Shown here piece by piece: positions 1 to 6,550 of a stretch of 10,034 nt of DNA. Position 1 is the stretch's first letter. The number at the start of each line of letters is the position of its first letter. The notes under the pieces were generated by a model that was given only the letters and a program-made list of their open reading frames with translations, was not told the DNA's origin and did not search any database. Where the stretch lies: assembly GCA_035456985.1 (NCBI GenBank), contig DATICE010000067.1, positions 1 to 10,034 on the forward strand, written 5' to 3'. Made by a program: the position numbers and the translations under genes. This stretch comes from SG8-41 sp035456985 (GTDB lineage: Bacteria; Pseudomonadota; Gammaproteobacteria; Burkholderiales; SG8-41).

Positions 1-31
1 GAGCGATCCTCAGGCATCACAGGAGAACATG

Positions 32-361
32 ATGGACGCGGAAAGCCTGAAAAGCCTCGGCACCCTGCTCTTCTGGGGCGTGCTGTTCTTCCTGATGATG
101 CGCTTCGGCTGCGGGGCGCACATGATGGGGGGACACGGGCACGGCGGCCATGGCGGACACGGTGGAAGCGGCGGCGAAAAGGATCCGGTATGCGGCATGA
201 ACGTCGACCCCGGAAAAGCGGCGGGCGCGAGCGTGCACGCCGGCAAGACCTATTACTTCTGCTCCACCTCCTGCCGCAACCAGTTTGAGCAAGACCCGCA
301 GAAGTATCTCGCGGCGGCCGCGCAGAGCGACCAACCGCATGGAGGGCACCACCATGGGTAA
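32..361 (+). CDS. Membrane-anchored His/Gly-rich YHS-domain protein
   Basis: A small protein of about 109 residues. It has one hydrophobic helix (about residues 7-23), then a Gly/His-rich linker with repeated HGG units, then a YHS domain (about 50-93) with DPVCGM and YYFCSTSC, and a His-rich tail ending HGGHHHG. YHS domains are short Cys-containing modules found in metal-transport ATPases and metal-handling proteins. The His runs and Cys pairs suggest binding of copper or another soft metal at the membrane (inference). Start choice: AGGAG at 21-25 lies six bases before the ATG at 32 and only three before the ATG at 29. I prefer 32, but 29 is possible. The stop overlaps the next gene by 8 bases. 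The YHS domain resembles the two in the ATPase encoded at 2516, so both clusters probably serve the same metal chemistry. The promoter lies outside the window. Confidence 0.85.
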   Translation: MDAESLKSLGTLLFWGVLFFLMMRFGCGAHMMGGHGHGGHGGHGGSGGEKDPVCGMNVDPGKAAGASVHAGKTYYFCSTSCRNQFEQDPQKYLAAAAQSDQPHGGHHHG

Positions 362-623
362 GCTCTACTGGCGCGACGTGGGGCTCGCGATGGGCTCCTT
401 TCTTGCCATCACCTACGTTTTTTGCGTGGGCTACGACCTGGCGTTCGACCAGCGCATGTACGAAGTCTGGCTCAAGCTGCTGCCCGGCTTCACCTGGCTG
501 ACATGGGGAAGCTTTTTCCTCGGGCTGGTGGAATCGTTCCTCTACGGCATCTATTTCGGGCTCGTGTTCGCGCCGCTCTACAACTTCTTTCACGGTCGAG
601 GACGAGCAGGTAACCACTCGTGA
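354..623 (+). CDS. DUF5676-like small two-helix membrane protein
   Basis: An 89-residue membrane protein with two predicted helices, about residues 8-28 and 50-77. The pattern of an LAMGSF-type first helix, a linker with LLPGFTW, and a second helix ending FAPLYNFF resembles the DUF5676 family, whose function is unknown. The start at 354 is chosen because GGAGGG at 341-346 lies seven bases upstream. The frame stays open further upstream to an ATG at 285, but that extension is basic, unlike the family, and lies inside the preceding gene. The gene overlaps the YHS gene by 8 bases, and its TGA stop overlaps the GTG start of the next gene (GTGA). This implies coupled translation and a shared pathway. 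Membrane location is clear. A metal-related role is inferred from context only. Confidence 0.75.
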   Translation: MGKLYWRDVGLAMGSFLAITYVFCVGYDLAFDQRMYEVWLKLLPGFTWLTWGSFFLGLVESFLYGIYFGLVFAPLYNFFHGRGRAGNHS

Positions 624-1393
624 ACGATCTCGTCACCGCCAGCGCCGATCCCCCGCGGTGCCGACACTGCGGGGCCCCGCTTGTCGGGCTCCTGCGCGCG
701 CGGGAAGCCGAAGGCTACTGCTGCGAAGGCTGTTTTCTCGCAGCGCATCGGCACGCCGCCCTGCCCGCGGGCGCCGATGACGGGCAATACGCGCTGGGCG
801 AGGCGTTGGTCGCCGCACTGGACGCGCGGGAGCACGAAACCGGGCTGCACTCGAAGCGGGTCGCCTGCCACACACTCATTCTGGCCAAGCATTACTCGGC
901 CGACCCGCGGGAGCTGCAGCAGGTCTACCTGGGGGCGCTGCTGCACGACATCGGCAAGATCGGAATTCCGGATTCGATATTGCGCAAGGACGGGCCCTTA
1001 ACCGAGGCGGAATGGCGGGTGATGCGCACCCACCCGGAGATCGGCCACCGTATTCTCGCCCATGCTCCGGCCCTGGCGGAGGCGGCGGAACTCGTCCTCA
1101 GTCACGAGGAGCGCTTTGACGGAACAGGTTATCCGCGCGGGCTGGCAGGCGAGGCTATCCCCTTGTGGGCGCGGCTCTTCGCCGTGATCGACACGCTGGA
1201 CGCGATGACCTCGGATCGACCCTATCGCAAGGGCCTCTCGTACGACAAAGCGCGGTCCGAAATCGAGTGCCTATCCGGCACTCAGTTCGATCCGCAGGCA
1301 GTCAAAGTCTTCGAGGCTGAAACCGCAACACTGCGCGAAATGGTGGCGCTGAAGTGCGATGCGACATCCGCCCGGAATGCGATTCTGGTATAG
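620..1393 (+). CDS. HD-GYP domain phosphodiesterase with N-terminal CxxC/CCxxC metal-binding-like region
   Basis: A 257-residue protein. Residues 14-38 hold CRHCG, a spacer, then YCCEGC. This resembles the putative metal-binding region at the N-terminus of FixI/CcoI-type copper ATPases (PF12156-like). Residues 60-240 form an HD-GYP domain: HDIGK at 109-113, THPEIG at 137-142, HEERFDGTGYP at 162-172, and DTLDAMTSDRPYR at 191-203. HD-GYP enzymes hydrolyse cyclic di-GMP using a di- or tri-metal centre. The usual HHE triplet is HEE here (162-164), so one common metal-ligand His is replaced. No membrane segment is seen, so the protein should be cytosolic. The GTG start overlaps the previous stop by four bases, with a weak AGG at 608-610. 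Family assignment is firm. Metal or redox control through the Cys cluster is inference. Confidence 0.93.
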   Translation: MNDLVTASADPPRCRHCGAPLVGLLRAREAEGYCCEGCFLAAHRHAALPAGADDGQYALGEALVAALDAREHETGLHSKRVACHTLILAKHYSADPRELQQVYLGALLHDIGKIGIPDSILRKDGPLTEAEWRVMRTHPEIGHRILAHAPALAEAAELVLSHEERFDGTGYPRGLAGEAIPLWARLFAVIDTLDAMTSDRPYRKGLSYDKARSEIECLSGTQFDPQAVKVFEAETATLREMVALKCDATSARNAILV

Positions 1394-1425
1394 AGGTTCC
1401 TCCCGGAATTGCCTGGAGACACTTC

Positions 1426-2001
1426 GTGAGCTTTATCGAGACACCCGCGAGCTTTCCGTATCCCTGGTACCTGCGGCTGATGTTCCGGCGCCAGCGGCGG
1501 CGCTACGGGCGCGAGCTCGAACCAGTGCGCCTGTGGGCGCGGATGCCGGCCGCGTTTCTTGCCATGAGCGCGATGTACCGGGCGCTCGACCGCAAGTCCT
1601 CGCCGATCGAGCCCGCCCTGCGATCGCTCCTCCAGGTGCGAATCTCGCAGATCAACGGGTGCGAATTCTGCGTGGACCTGAACTCCTTCCTCGGGCTGGA
1701 GCGCGGCACCGCGCGGGACAAGCTGCGCGCGCTGCCGCAGTTCGAGGATTCGGCGCTGTTCAGTGAACGCGAAAAAGCGGCACTCGCCTACGCCGAGACC
1801 GCGACGCACAGCGATCGCCGCGTCGACGAATCCCCCATCGCGCGATTGCGCAAGCATTTCGACGACCAGGCGATCGTCGAGCTCGCCGCGCTGATCGCCT
1901 ACCAGAACATGTCAAGCAAGTTCAATGCCGCGCTCGGCGTGCCAGCGCAGGGGTTCTGCGCGGTTCCCGTGGAATCGCCTCCGAAAGCAGAAAAGGCATG
2001 A
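1426..2001 (+). CDS. Carboxymuconolactone decarboxylase / AhpD-fold family protein
   Basis: A 191-residue protein with the CMD/AhpD helical signature: VRISQINGC, then CEFC at residues 79-82, then VDLNSFLGL. AhpD-fold proteins with a CxxC pair act as thiol peroxidases or in related peroxide and redox reactions. In AhpD a His follows the second Cys by four residues. Here that place is Asn (86), and the upstream Glu of the AhpD site is not evident. Classical AhpD activity is therefore uncertain, though a redox-active disulfide is still likely. The GTG start at 1426 is preferred because GGAG at 1415-1418 lies seven bases upstream. The frame is open back to an ATG at 1354, but that would overlap the HD-GYP gene by 40 bases and lacks family-like residues. 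It follows HD-GYP by 32 bases and is probably co-transcribed. It converges on the MerR-type gene with a 20-base gap. Confidence 0.85.
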   Translation: MSFIETPASFPYPWYLRLMFRRQRRRYGRELEPVRLWARMPAAFLAMSAMYRALDRKSSPIEPALRSLLQVRISQINGCEFCVDLNSFLGLERGTARDKLRALPQFEDSALFSEREKAALAYAETATHSDRRVDESPIARLRKHFDDQAIVELAALIAYQNMSSKFNAALGVPAQGFCAVPVESPPKAEKA

Positions 2002-2021
2002 AGGACGCTGGTAAGTTCCCG

Positions 2022-2438
2022 TCACGCTTCTGGACCTTCACCGGTGATCGCGCCGATGATCGGGCAGCGCGGCGCGCGCGCATGCGCCTCGCATTCGTGG
2101 AGCAGGTGGGCAAGGACACGCTCGATGCGCTTGAGGTCGGCGACGCGGCGCCGCGTCTCTTCCAGCCGCGCGGCGGCGATGCGCCGGATGCTGCGCCGGT
2201 CGGTCCCATCATCGAGCTCGAGCAGCGTCGCAATCTCCTCCAGGCTGAAACCCAGGGACTGCGCGCGCTTGATGAAACGGATGCGCCCCACGTGATCGCC
2301 CCCGTAGCGGCGATAGGCGCCCGGCGTGCGCCCGGGCCGCGGCACGAGCCCGCGTCGCTCGTAGTAGCGGACGGTTTCGACCCCGACCCCCGCCGCCTCG
2401 GCGGCATCCCCTATGGTAAATCCCGCGCGGTCCGTCAC
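2022..2438 (-). CDS. MerR-family metal-responsive regulator (mer-like DNA-binding domain, altered metal site)
   Basis: A regulator of about 138 residues. The winged helix-turn-helix (FTIGDAAEAAGVGVETVRYY) is close to that of MerR. It is followed by LGFSLEEIATLLELDDGT, a long dimerisation helix, and a metal loop with Cys116 and Cys125 nine residues apart, then CPIIGAITG. Mercury MerR uses three Cys (82, 117, 126). The last two align here, but the first aligns with Arg81. CueR has a shorter Cys spacing. The metal is therefore unclear: not a standard Hg site, and copper, silver or lead remain open. Start: AAGGGG (2450-2445) lies six bases before the GTG at 2438. The GTG at 2444 directly abuts it and is less likely. 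The gene diverges from the ATPase and probably controls it and itself through the shared dyad at 2454-2471. Confidence 0.9.
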   Translation of the reverse strand: MTDRAGFTIGDAAEAAGVGVETVRYYERRGLVPRPGRTPGAYRRYGGDHVGRIRFIKRAQSLGFSLEEIATLLELDDGTDRRSIRRIAAARLEETRRRVADLKRIERVLAHLLHECEAHARAPRCPIIGAITGEGPEA

Positions 2439-2448
2439 GAGCACCCCC

Positions 2449-2480
2449 TTGACTCCGTACCGAAGTACGGACTTTACACT
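2449..2480 (+). promoter_or_regulatory. MerR-type promoter of the ATPase operon
   Basis: The -35 element is TTGACT at 2449-2454. The best -10 is TACACT at 2475-2480, giving a 20-base spacer. TTACAC one base earlier gives 19. Both are longer than the usual 17, as in MerR-activated promoters. The transcript would start near 2487, leaving a leader of about 30 bases with GGAGG at 2505-2509, six bases before the ATPase ATG. Confidence 0.75.
2454..2471. promoter_or_regulatory. Mer-type operator dyad between regulator and ATPase
   Basis: A perfect inverted repeat, TCCGTAC-CGAA-GTACGGA (7-base arms, 4-base centre). The arms match those of the classical merT operator as I remember it, with only the centre differing. 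It lies inside an over-long promoter spacer, the usual position for MerR-family activation by DNA untwisting. The recognition helix of the adjacent regulator is MerR-like, which fits. Confidence 0.85.
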
Positions 2481-2499
2481 GGCGCCGCCAGGATCTCAA
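2471..2499 (-). promoter_or_regulatory. Divergent promoter of the MerR-family gene
   Basis: On the minus strand TTGAGA (2499-2494) and TAAAGT (2476-2471) are separated by exactly 17 bases. This is a plausible sigma-70 promoter whose start would fall within the operator. Such an overlap would give autorepression by the bound regulator, as in mer operons. Called from sequence match only. Confidence 0.55.
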
Positions 2500-2515
2500 T
2501 AACGGGAGGCAGCGC

Positions 2516-5155
2516 ATGAATCACACACCGCACCACGGACACGCACACCACGGACACGCCTGCTGCGGGGGCGATCACGCTCCGGCACACAAGGCAACCG
2601 ATCCCGTCTGCGGGATGACGGTGGATCCGGCCTCCGCCAAGCACGTCTTCGAGCACGAAGGCGTCAAGTATTACTTCTGCTGCGGCGGCTGCCGCACGAA
2701 GTTCGAGGCCGACCCGGCGAAGTACCTCGCGAAGCGCGCCCCCGCCGCACAGGTGGCGGCGGAAACGGTGACGGATCCCGTGTGCGGCATGAAGGTGGAC
2801 CCGAAGTCCGCTGCGGGCGTGCACGAGCACGCCGGCGTCAAGTATTACTTTTGCAGCAAGCATTGCCTCGCCTCGTTCAAGGCAGATCCGGCGAAGTATC
2901 TGACGAAGGCCGGGCCGGCTCCGGCGCATGCCGCCCCCAAGGGCGCCCAGTACACCTGCCCGATGCATCCCGAAATCGTGCAGGACGGGCCCGGCTCCTG
3001 TCCCAAGTGCGGCATGGCGCTGGTGCCGATGGTGCCCGCCGCGCCGACAGCGACCGAATACACCTGCCCGATGCACCCGGAGGTGCGCAGCCCGAAGCCC
3101 GGCAACTGCCCGAAATGCGGCATGGCGCTGGTGCCGGTTGCGGGCGCGCAGGAAGACGACGCCGAGCTGCGCGACATGACGCGGCGCTTCTGGGTGGGGG
3201 TCGCGCTCTCGGTGCCGCTGCTGTTCGTCGCAATGGCGCCCTATCTCGGCGTCGCGCAGCCGCTCGGGCTCGCGCCGCACCCGCGCATGTACGTCGAGTT
3301 CGTCCTCGGCACGCCGGTCGTGCTCTGGAGCGGGTGGCCGTTCTTCCACAAGTTCGCGCTCTCGCTGAAAAACCTCAGTCCGAATATGTACACCCTGATC
3401 GGCCTCGGGGTAGCGCTCGCCTACATCTTCAGCGTCGCGGCAGTGTTCGCGCCGGAGCTGTTTCCCGAGGAATTCCGCATGCAAAGCGGCGAGGTCGGCA
3501 CCTACTTCGAGGCGGCCGCGGTGATCGTCACGCTGGTGCTGCTCGGGGAGGTCTTGCAGCTGCGCGCCATGGGTAAGACCAGCCAGGCCATCCGGCAACT
3601 GCTCGCGCTCGCGCCGAACACCGCGCTGCGTATCGAGGCCGACGGGCGCGAAGTCGAGGTATCGCTGAACGACGTCCAGGTGGGAGACAAGCTGCGCGTG
3701 CGTCCCGGCGAGAAGATCCCGGTGGACGGGACGTGCGTCGAGGGCTCCTCGAACGTGGACGAGTCCATGATCACCGGCGAACCGGTGCCGGTTGCAAAGA
3801 AGGCCGGCGACAAGGTCACCGGCGCCACCATCAACGGCAAGGGCGCGCTTGTCATCCGCGCCGAGAAAGTCGGGGCCGATACGCTGCTCGCCCAGATCGT
3901 GCACATGGTCGCGCAGGCGCAGCGTACCCGCGCGCCAGTGCAGCGTCTCGCCGATCTCGTCGCCGCCTATTTTGTGCAGACCGTGATCGCGATCGCCATC
4001 GTGACCGCGCTCGTATGGTGGTTCTTCGGCCCCGAGCCGCGGGCCGCCTACGCGCTCGTGAACGCGGTCGCGGTGCTTATCATCGCGTGCCCATGCGCGG
4101 TGGGACTTGCGACGCCGATCTCCATCACCGTCGCGATGGGACAAGGCGCACTGAACGGCGTCCTGTTCCGCAATGCCGAGGCCGTGGAGAAGCTGCGCGA
4201 AGTAAACACGCTGGTGGTGGACAAGACCGGCACGCTCACGCTCGGAAGACCGCAGCTTGTGGATTTCGTGGTCGAGGGCATCGGCGAGAAAGACGCGCTG
4301 TCGCTGATCGCGAGCCTCGAGCGGGCAAGCGAGCATCCCCTCGCCCAGGCGATTGTGAAAGGCGCGGAAGACCGGGGCATGAAGCTCGCTGCGGTCGAGA
4401 ACTTCGAGTCGGTCACCGGCCAGGGCGTGCACGGGACGATCGGGGGGCGCCAGGTCGCCGTCGGAAACCGCCGCTTCATGGAGGCGCGGGGAGGTGTTCC
4501 GCAGGCGCTCGTGGACAAGGCCGAGCGGCTCCGCGCGCAGGGCAAGACCGCCCTCTACGCGGCGATTGACGGCAAGGTGGCCGCCGTCATCGCGGTTGCC
4601 GACCCGATCAAGGAAACGACGCCGGAAGCGATCAAGACACTGGCAGCCGAAGGTGTGCACGTGGTGATGCTCTCGGGCGACTCGCGCAAGACCGCCGAAG
4701 CCGTCGGCAAGCAGCTTGGGATCGAGGAAGTGATCGCGGAAGTGCTGCCCGAGCAAAAGGTGGATACCATCAAGTCGCTGCAAGGCCGCGGGCGCGTGGT
4801 TGCCATGGCGGGCGACGGCATCAATGACGCCCCTGCGCTCGCCCAGGCGAATGTCGGAATCGCGATGGGCACCGGTACCGATGTCGCGATCGAAAGCGCG
4901 GGCGTGACGCTCGTCAAGGGCGATCTGCGCGCCATCGCCAAGGCGATCCGGCTTTCGCACGCCACGATGCGTAATGTGAAGCAGAACCTTTTCTTCGCCT
5001 TTGTCTACAACGCGAGCGGGGTGCCCATCGCGGCGGGTGTGCTCTATCCCTTCTTCGGGCTGCTGCTCTCTCCGATCATCGCCGCGGCGGCGATGGCCAT
5101 GAGCTCGGTGTCCGTCGTAACCAACGCGCTGAGGCTTCAGCGGGTGCGGCTGTGA
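2516..5155 (+). CDS. copA: Cu(I)/Ag(I)-type P1B ATPase with tandem YHS and tandem CPMHP/CPxCGM N-terminal modules
   Basis: An 879-residue heavy-metal P-type ATPase. The N-terminus is His-rich (1-26). YHS domains follow at about 28-71 and 86-129, then two zinc-ribbon-like heavy-metal-binding modules at 146-171 and 182-207, each with YTCPMHPE and CPKCGMALVP. No classical GMxCxxC HMA domain is present. The core has eight predicted helices: TGEP at 420-423, CPC at 525-527, phosphorylation site DKTGTLT at 569-575, SEHP at 605-608 and GDGIND at 766-771. YN at 831-832 and MAMSS at 860-864 are the TM7/TM8 signatures of the Cu(I)-exporting P1B-1 group. It should export Cu(I) or Ag(I) from the cytoplasm using ATP. 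GGAGG at 2505-2509 fixes the start. It is transcribed from the MerR-type promoter, and CcmG follows 24 bases after the stop. Metal specificity is inferred from TM motifs. Confidence 0.97.
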   Translation: MNHTPHHGHAHHGHACCGGDHAPAHKATDPVCGMTVDPASAKHVFEHEGVKYYFCCGGCRTKFEADPAKYLAKRAPAAQVAAETVTDPVCGMKVDPKSAAGVHEHAGVKYYFCSKHCLASFKADPAKYLTKAGPAPAHAAPKGAQYTCPMHPEIVQDGPGSCPKCGMALVPMVPAAPTATEYTCPMHPEVRSPKPGNCPKCGMALVPVAGAQEDDAELRDMTRRFWVGVALSVPLLFVAMAPYLGVAQPLGLAPHPRMYVEFVLGTPVVLWSGWPFFHKFALSLKNLSPNMYTLIGLGVALAYIFSVAAVFAPELFPEEFRMQSGEVGTYFEAAAVIVTLVLLGEVLQLRAMGKTSQAIRQLLALAPNTALRIEADGREVEVSLNDVQVGDKLRVRPGEKIPVDGTCVEGSSNVDESMITGEPVPVAKKAGDKVTGATINGKGALVIRAEKVGADTLLAQIVHMVAQAQRTRAPVQRLADLVAAYFVQTVIAIAIVTALVWWFFGPEPRAAYALVNAVAVLIIACPCAVGLATPISITVAMGQGALNGVLFRNAEAVEKLREVNTLVVDKTGTLTLGRPQLVDFVVEGIGEKDALSLIASLERASEHPLAQAIVKGAEDRGMKLAAVENFESVTGQGVHGTIGGRQVAVGNRRFMEARGGVPQALVDKAERLRAQGKTALYAAIDGKVAAVIAVADPIKETTPEAIKTLAAEGVHVVMLSGDSRKTAEAVGKQLGIEEVIAEVLPEQKVDTIKSLQGRGRVVAMAGDGINDAPALAQANVGIAMGTGTDVAIESAGVTLVKGDLRAIAKAIRLSHATMRNVKQNLFFAFVYNASGVPIAAGVLYPFFGLLLSPIIAAAAMAMSSVSVVTNALRLQRVRL
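2597..2902 (+). repeat. Tandem YHS-domain duplication within the ATPase gene
   Basis: Bases 2597-2728 and 2771-2902 encode two YHS domains sharing TDPVCGM, GVKYYFC and ADPAKYL at the same spacing. The DNA is still alike around GGCGTCAAGTATTACTT. The metal-side Cys differ: CCGGC in the first and CSKHC in the second. This indicates an internal duplication followed by divergence. Confidence 0.8.
2951..3136 (+). repeat. Tandem CPMHP/CPxCGM module duplication within the ATPase gene
   Basis: Bases 2951-3028 and 3059-3136 each encode a 26-residue module running from YTCPMHPE to CPKCGMALVP. The copies share long identical stretches at DNA level, such as TGCGGCATGGCGCTGGTGCC. The unit repeats every 108 bases. 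It is a recent-looking in-frame duplication of a heavy-metal-binding module. Confidence 0.85.
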
Positions 5156-5179
5156 CGCGCCCTCTCCGCGTCCTGCGCC

Positions 5180-5776
5180 ATGAGCGATGCAAATCTGACC
5201 TCCGGGACGGCCGCCAAGGCGCTTGACGCGCCGACGCCCGCGGCGGGCGTGCGGCGAAATCTGTGGCCGCTCGCGATCTTCGCGGTCATCGCCGTGTTCC
5301 TGGGCGTCGGACTGACGCTCAACCCGCGGGAAATCCCTTCTCCGCTCATCGGAAAGCGGGTGCCCGAATTCCGGCTCGAGCCGGTCAAAGGGCGCACGCT
5401 GGGATTCGCCTCGGGCGACCTGCGTGGCGAAGTTTCGATCGTCAACGTATTCGCGTCATGGTGCGCGGCTTGCCGGGATGAGCATCCGCTCTGGATGCAG
5501 TTGCGGTCGGAGGGCGGCGTCCCGCTGCACGGCCTCAACTACAAGGACCGGCCGGACGACGCCGCGCGCTGGCTCGCCGAGCTGGGCGACCCCTACACGC
5601 GCACTGGCGCGGACCTCAACGGCCGGGTGGGAATCGACTGGGGTGTCTACGGCGTTCCCGAGACGTTCATCGTCGACAAGCAAGGCGTGATCCGCCACAA
5701 GGTGATCGGCGCGGTCACGCGGAAGACGCTCGATGAGAAAGTGCTGCCGCTGGTGCGCAGGCTGCAGGCGGAATAA
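5180..5776 (+). CDS. ccmG: CcmG/DsbE-family membrane-anchored thiol-disulfide oxidoreductase
   Basis: A 198-residue protein. A cytoplasmic N-terminus of about 27 residues leads to one membrane anchor (about 28-47), then a periplasmic thioredoxin fold. It carries WCAAC at 94-98 followed by RDEHP, NYKD at 120-123, and GVYGVPETF at 155-163 with the cis-Pro at 160. NYKD and GVYGVPETF are typical of CcmG/DsbE, which reduces apocytochrome c thiols before haem attachment. Its usual electron source is CcdA or DsbD, and ccdA follows directly. No other ccm genes are in the window, so it may serve another periplasmic target, such as Cys metal sites in this metal operon (inference). No good ribosome-binding site precedes the ATG, and the gene lies 24 bases after the ATPase stop, so coupled translation is possible. 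A TlpA-like role is the main alternative. Confidence 0.92.
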   Translation: MSDANLTSGTAAKALDAPTPAAGVRRNLWPLAIFAVIAVFLGVGLTLNPREIPSPLIGKRVPEFRLEPVKGRTLGFASGDLRGEVSIVNVFASWCAACRDEHPLWMQLRSEGGVPLHGLNYKDRPDDAARWLAELGDPYTRTGADLNGRVGIDWGVYGVPETFIVDKQGVIRHKVIGAVTRKTLDEKVLPLVRRLQAE

Positions 5777-5803
5777 GCGCGCCGCCTGGATCGGGCCGAG
5801 GCG

Positions 5804-6541
5804 ATGAGCGATCTGTCCGGCCTCGGCATGCTCACCGCGTTCGCGGCGGGATTAGTCTCGTTTCTCTCGCCCTGCGTCCTGCCGCTGGTGCCGAGCTACG
5901 TTTCGTATGTCGCCGGCGAGCGCTTCCAGCAGCATCGGCACCTTGACGTCACCCGGCGACTCTCGGCATGCGCAATGAGCGGGATGTTCGTGGCCGGGTT
6001 CTCGACCGTCTTCCTGGCCTTCGGGGCGAGCGCGAGCGCGCTCGGCCAGCTGCTCATGATGTACCGCTACGAGGCGAACATCGTCGGTGGCGCAATCATC
6101 ATCGTCTTCGGGTTGCTGATGCTCGGCATGCCGCACTGGCTGCCGTGGTTGCAGCGGGACATGCGCTTCCACCCCCATGTCCTGAGCGGCCATCCACTGT
6201 CCGCGTTCACCCTCGGCCTCGCGTTCGGCTTCGGGTGGACTCCGTGCATCGGGCCGGTGCTCGGCGCGATCCTCACCCTGAGCGCCGTGAGCACCACCAC
6301 GGGCGGTGTCGGGCTGCTGGGCGCTTATGCCTTGGGGCTGGGCGTCCCGTTCCTCGCGTCGGCGCTGTTTCTGGATCGCGCGGCGCGCCTGCTGCGGGAA
6401 GTGCGCCGGCTGGGGCAGCTGCTGCAAGTCGCCGGCGGACTGCTGCTGATCGCGCTCGGGATCGCCATGATCACCGGCTGGCTGACGGCGTTTTCGTTCT
6501 GGCTGATCGACACCTTCCCCGCTTTCCGCACTATTGGTTGA
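5804..6541 (+). CDS. ccdA: CcdA-family transmembrane electron-transfer protein
   Basis: A 245-residue polytopic protein with six predicted helices (about 7-33, 55-80, 91-110, 132-160, 166-190, 208-232). Two conserved single Cys occur in the family motifs SPCVLPLVPSYVSY (Cys24) and FGWTPCIGPVLG (Cys148). CcdA uses this pair to pass electrons from cytoplasmic thioredoxin across the inner membrane to periplasmic partners such as CcmG. That partner is encoded 27 bases upstream, so the two form a probable redox unit. A weak GAGG at 5798-5801 sits very close to the ATG. Length and motifs are normal for the short CcdA form without the DsbD thioredoxin domains. Position in the operon suggests metal-induced expression from the 2449 promoter. 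Confidence 0.95.
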   Translation: MSDLSGLGMLTAFAAGLVSFLSPCVLPLVPSYVSYVAGERFQQHRHLDVTRRLSACAMSGMFVAGFSTVFLAFGASASALGQLLMMYRYEANIVGGAIIIVFGLLMLGMPHWLPWLQRDMRFHPHVLSGHPLSAFTLGLAFGFGWTPCIGPVLGAILTLSAVSTTTGGVGLLGAYALGLGVPFLASALFLDRAARLLREVRRLGQLLQVAGGLLLIALGIAMITGWLTAFSFWLIDTFPAFRTIG

Positions 6542-6550
6542 GACGCCGGT

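Noticed and set aside
285..353. N-terminal extension of the DUF5676-like gene to the ATG at 285
   Set aside because: It lies inside the YHS gene, encodes an Arg-rich stretch unlike the family, and the ATG at 354 has a strong GGAGGG.
1354..1425. N-terminal extension of the CMD-family gene to the ATG at 1354
   Set aside because: It would overlap the HD-GYP gene by 40 bases and lacks a good ribosome-binding site. GTG at 1426 has GGAG at the right distance.
2474..4960. Very long open frame (828 codons) antisense to the ATPase
   Set aside because: It is a mirror of the GC-rich ATPase codons, has low-complexity Arg/His/Gly/Asp-rich content and no recognisable domain. The sense frame has every P-type ATPase motif.
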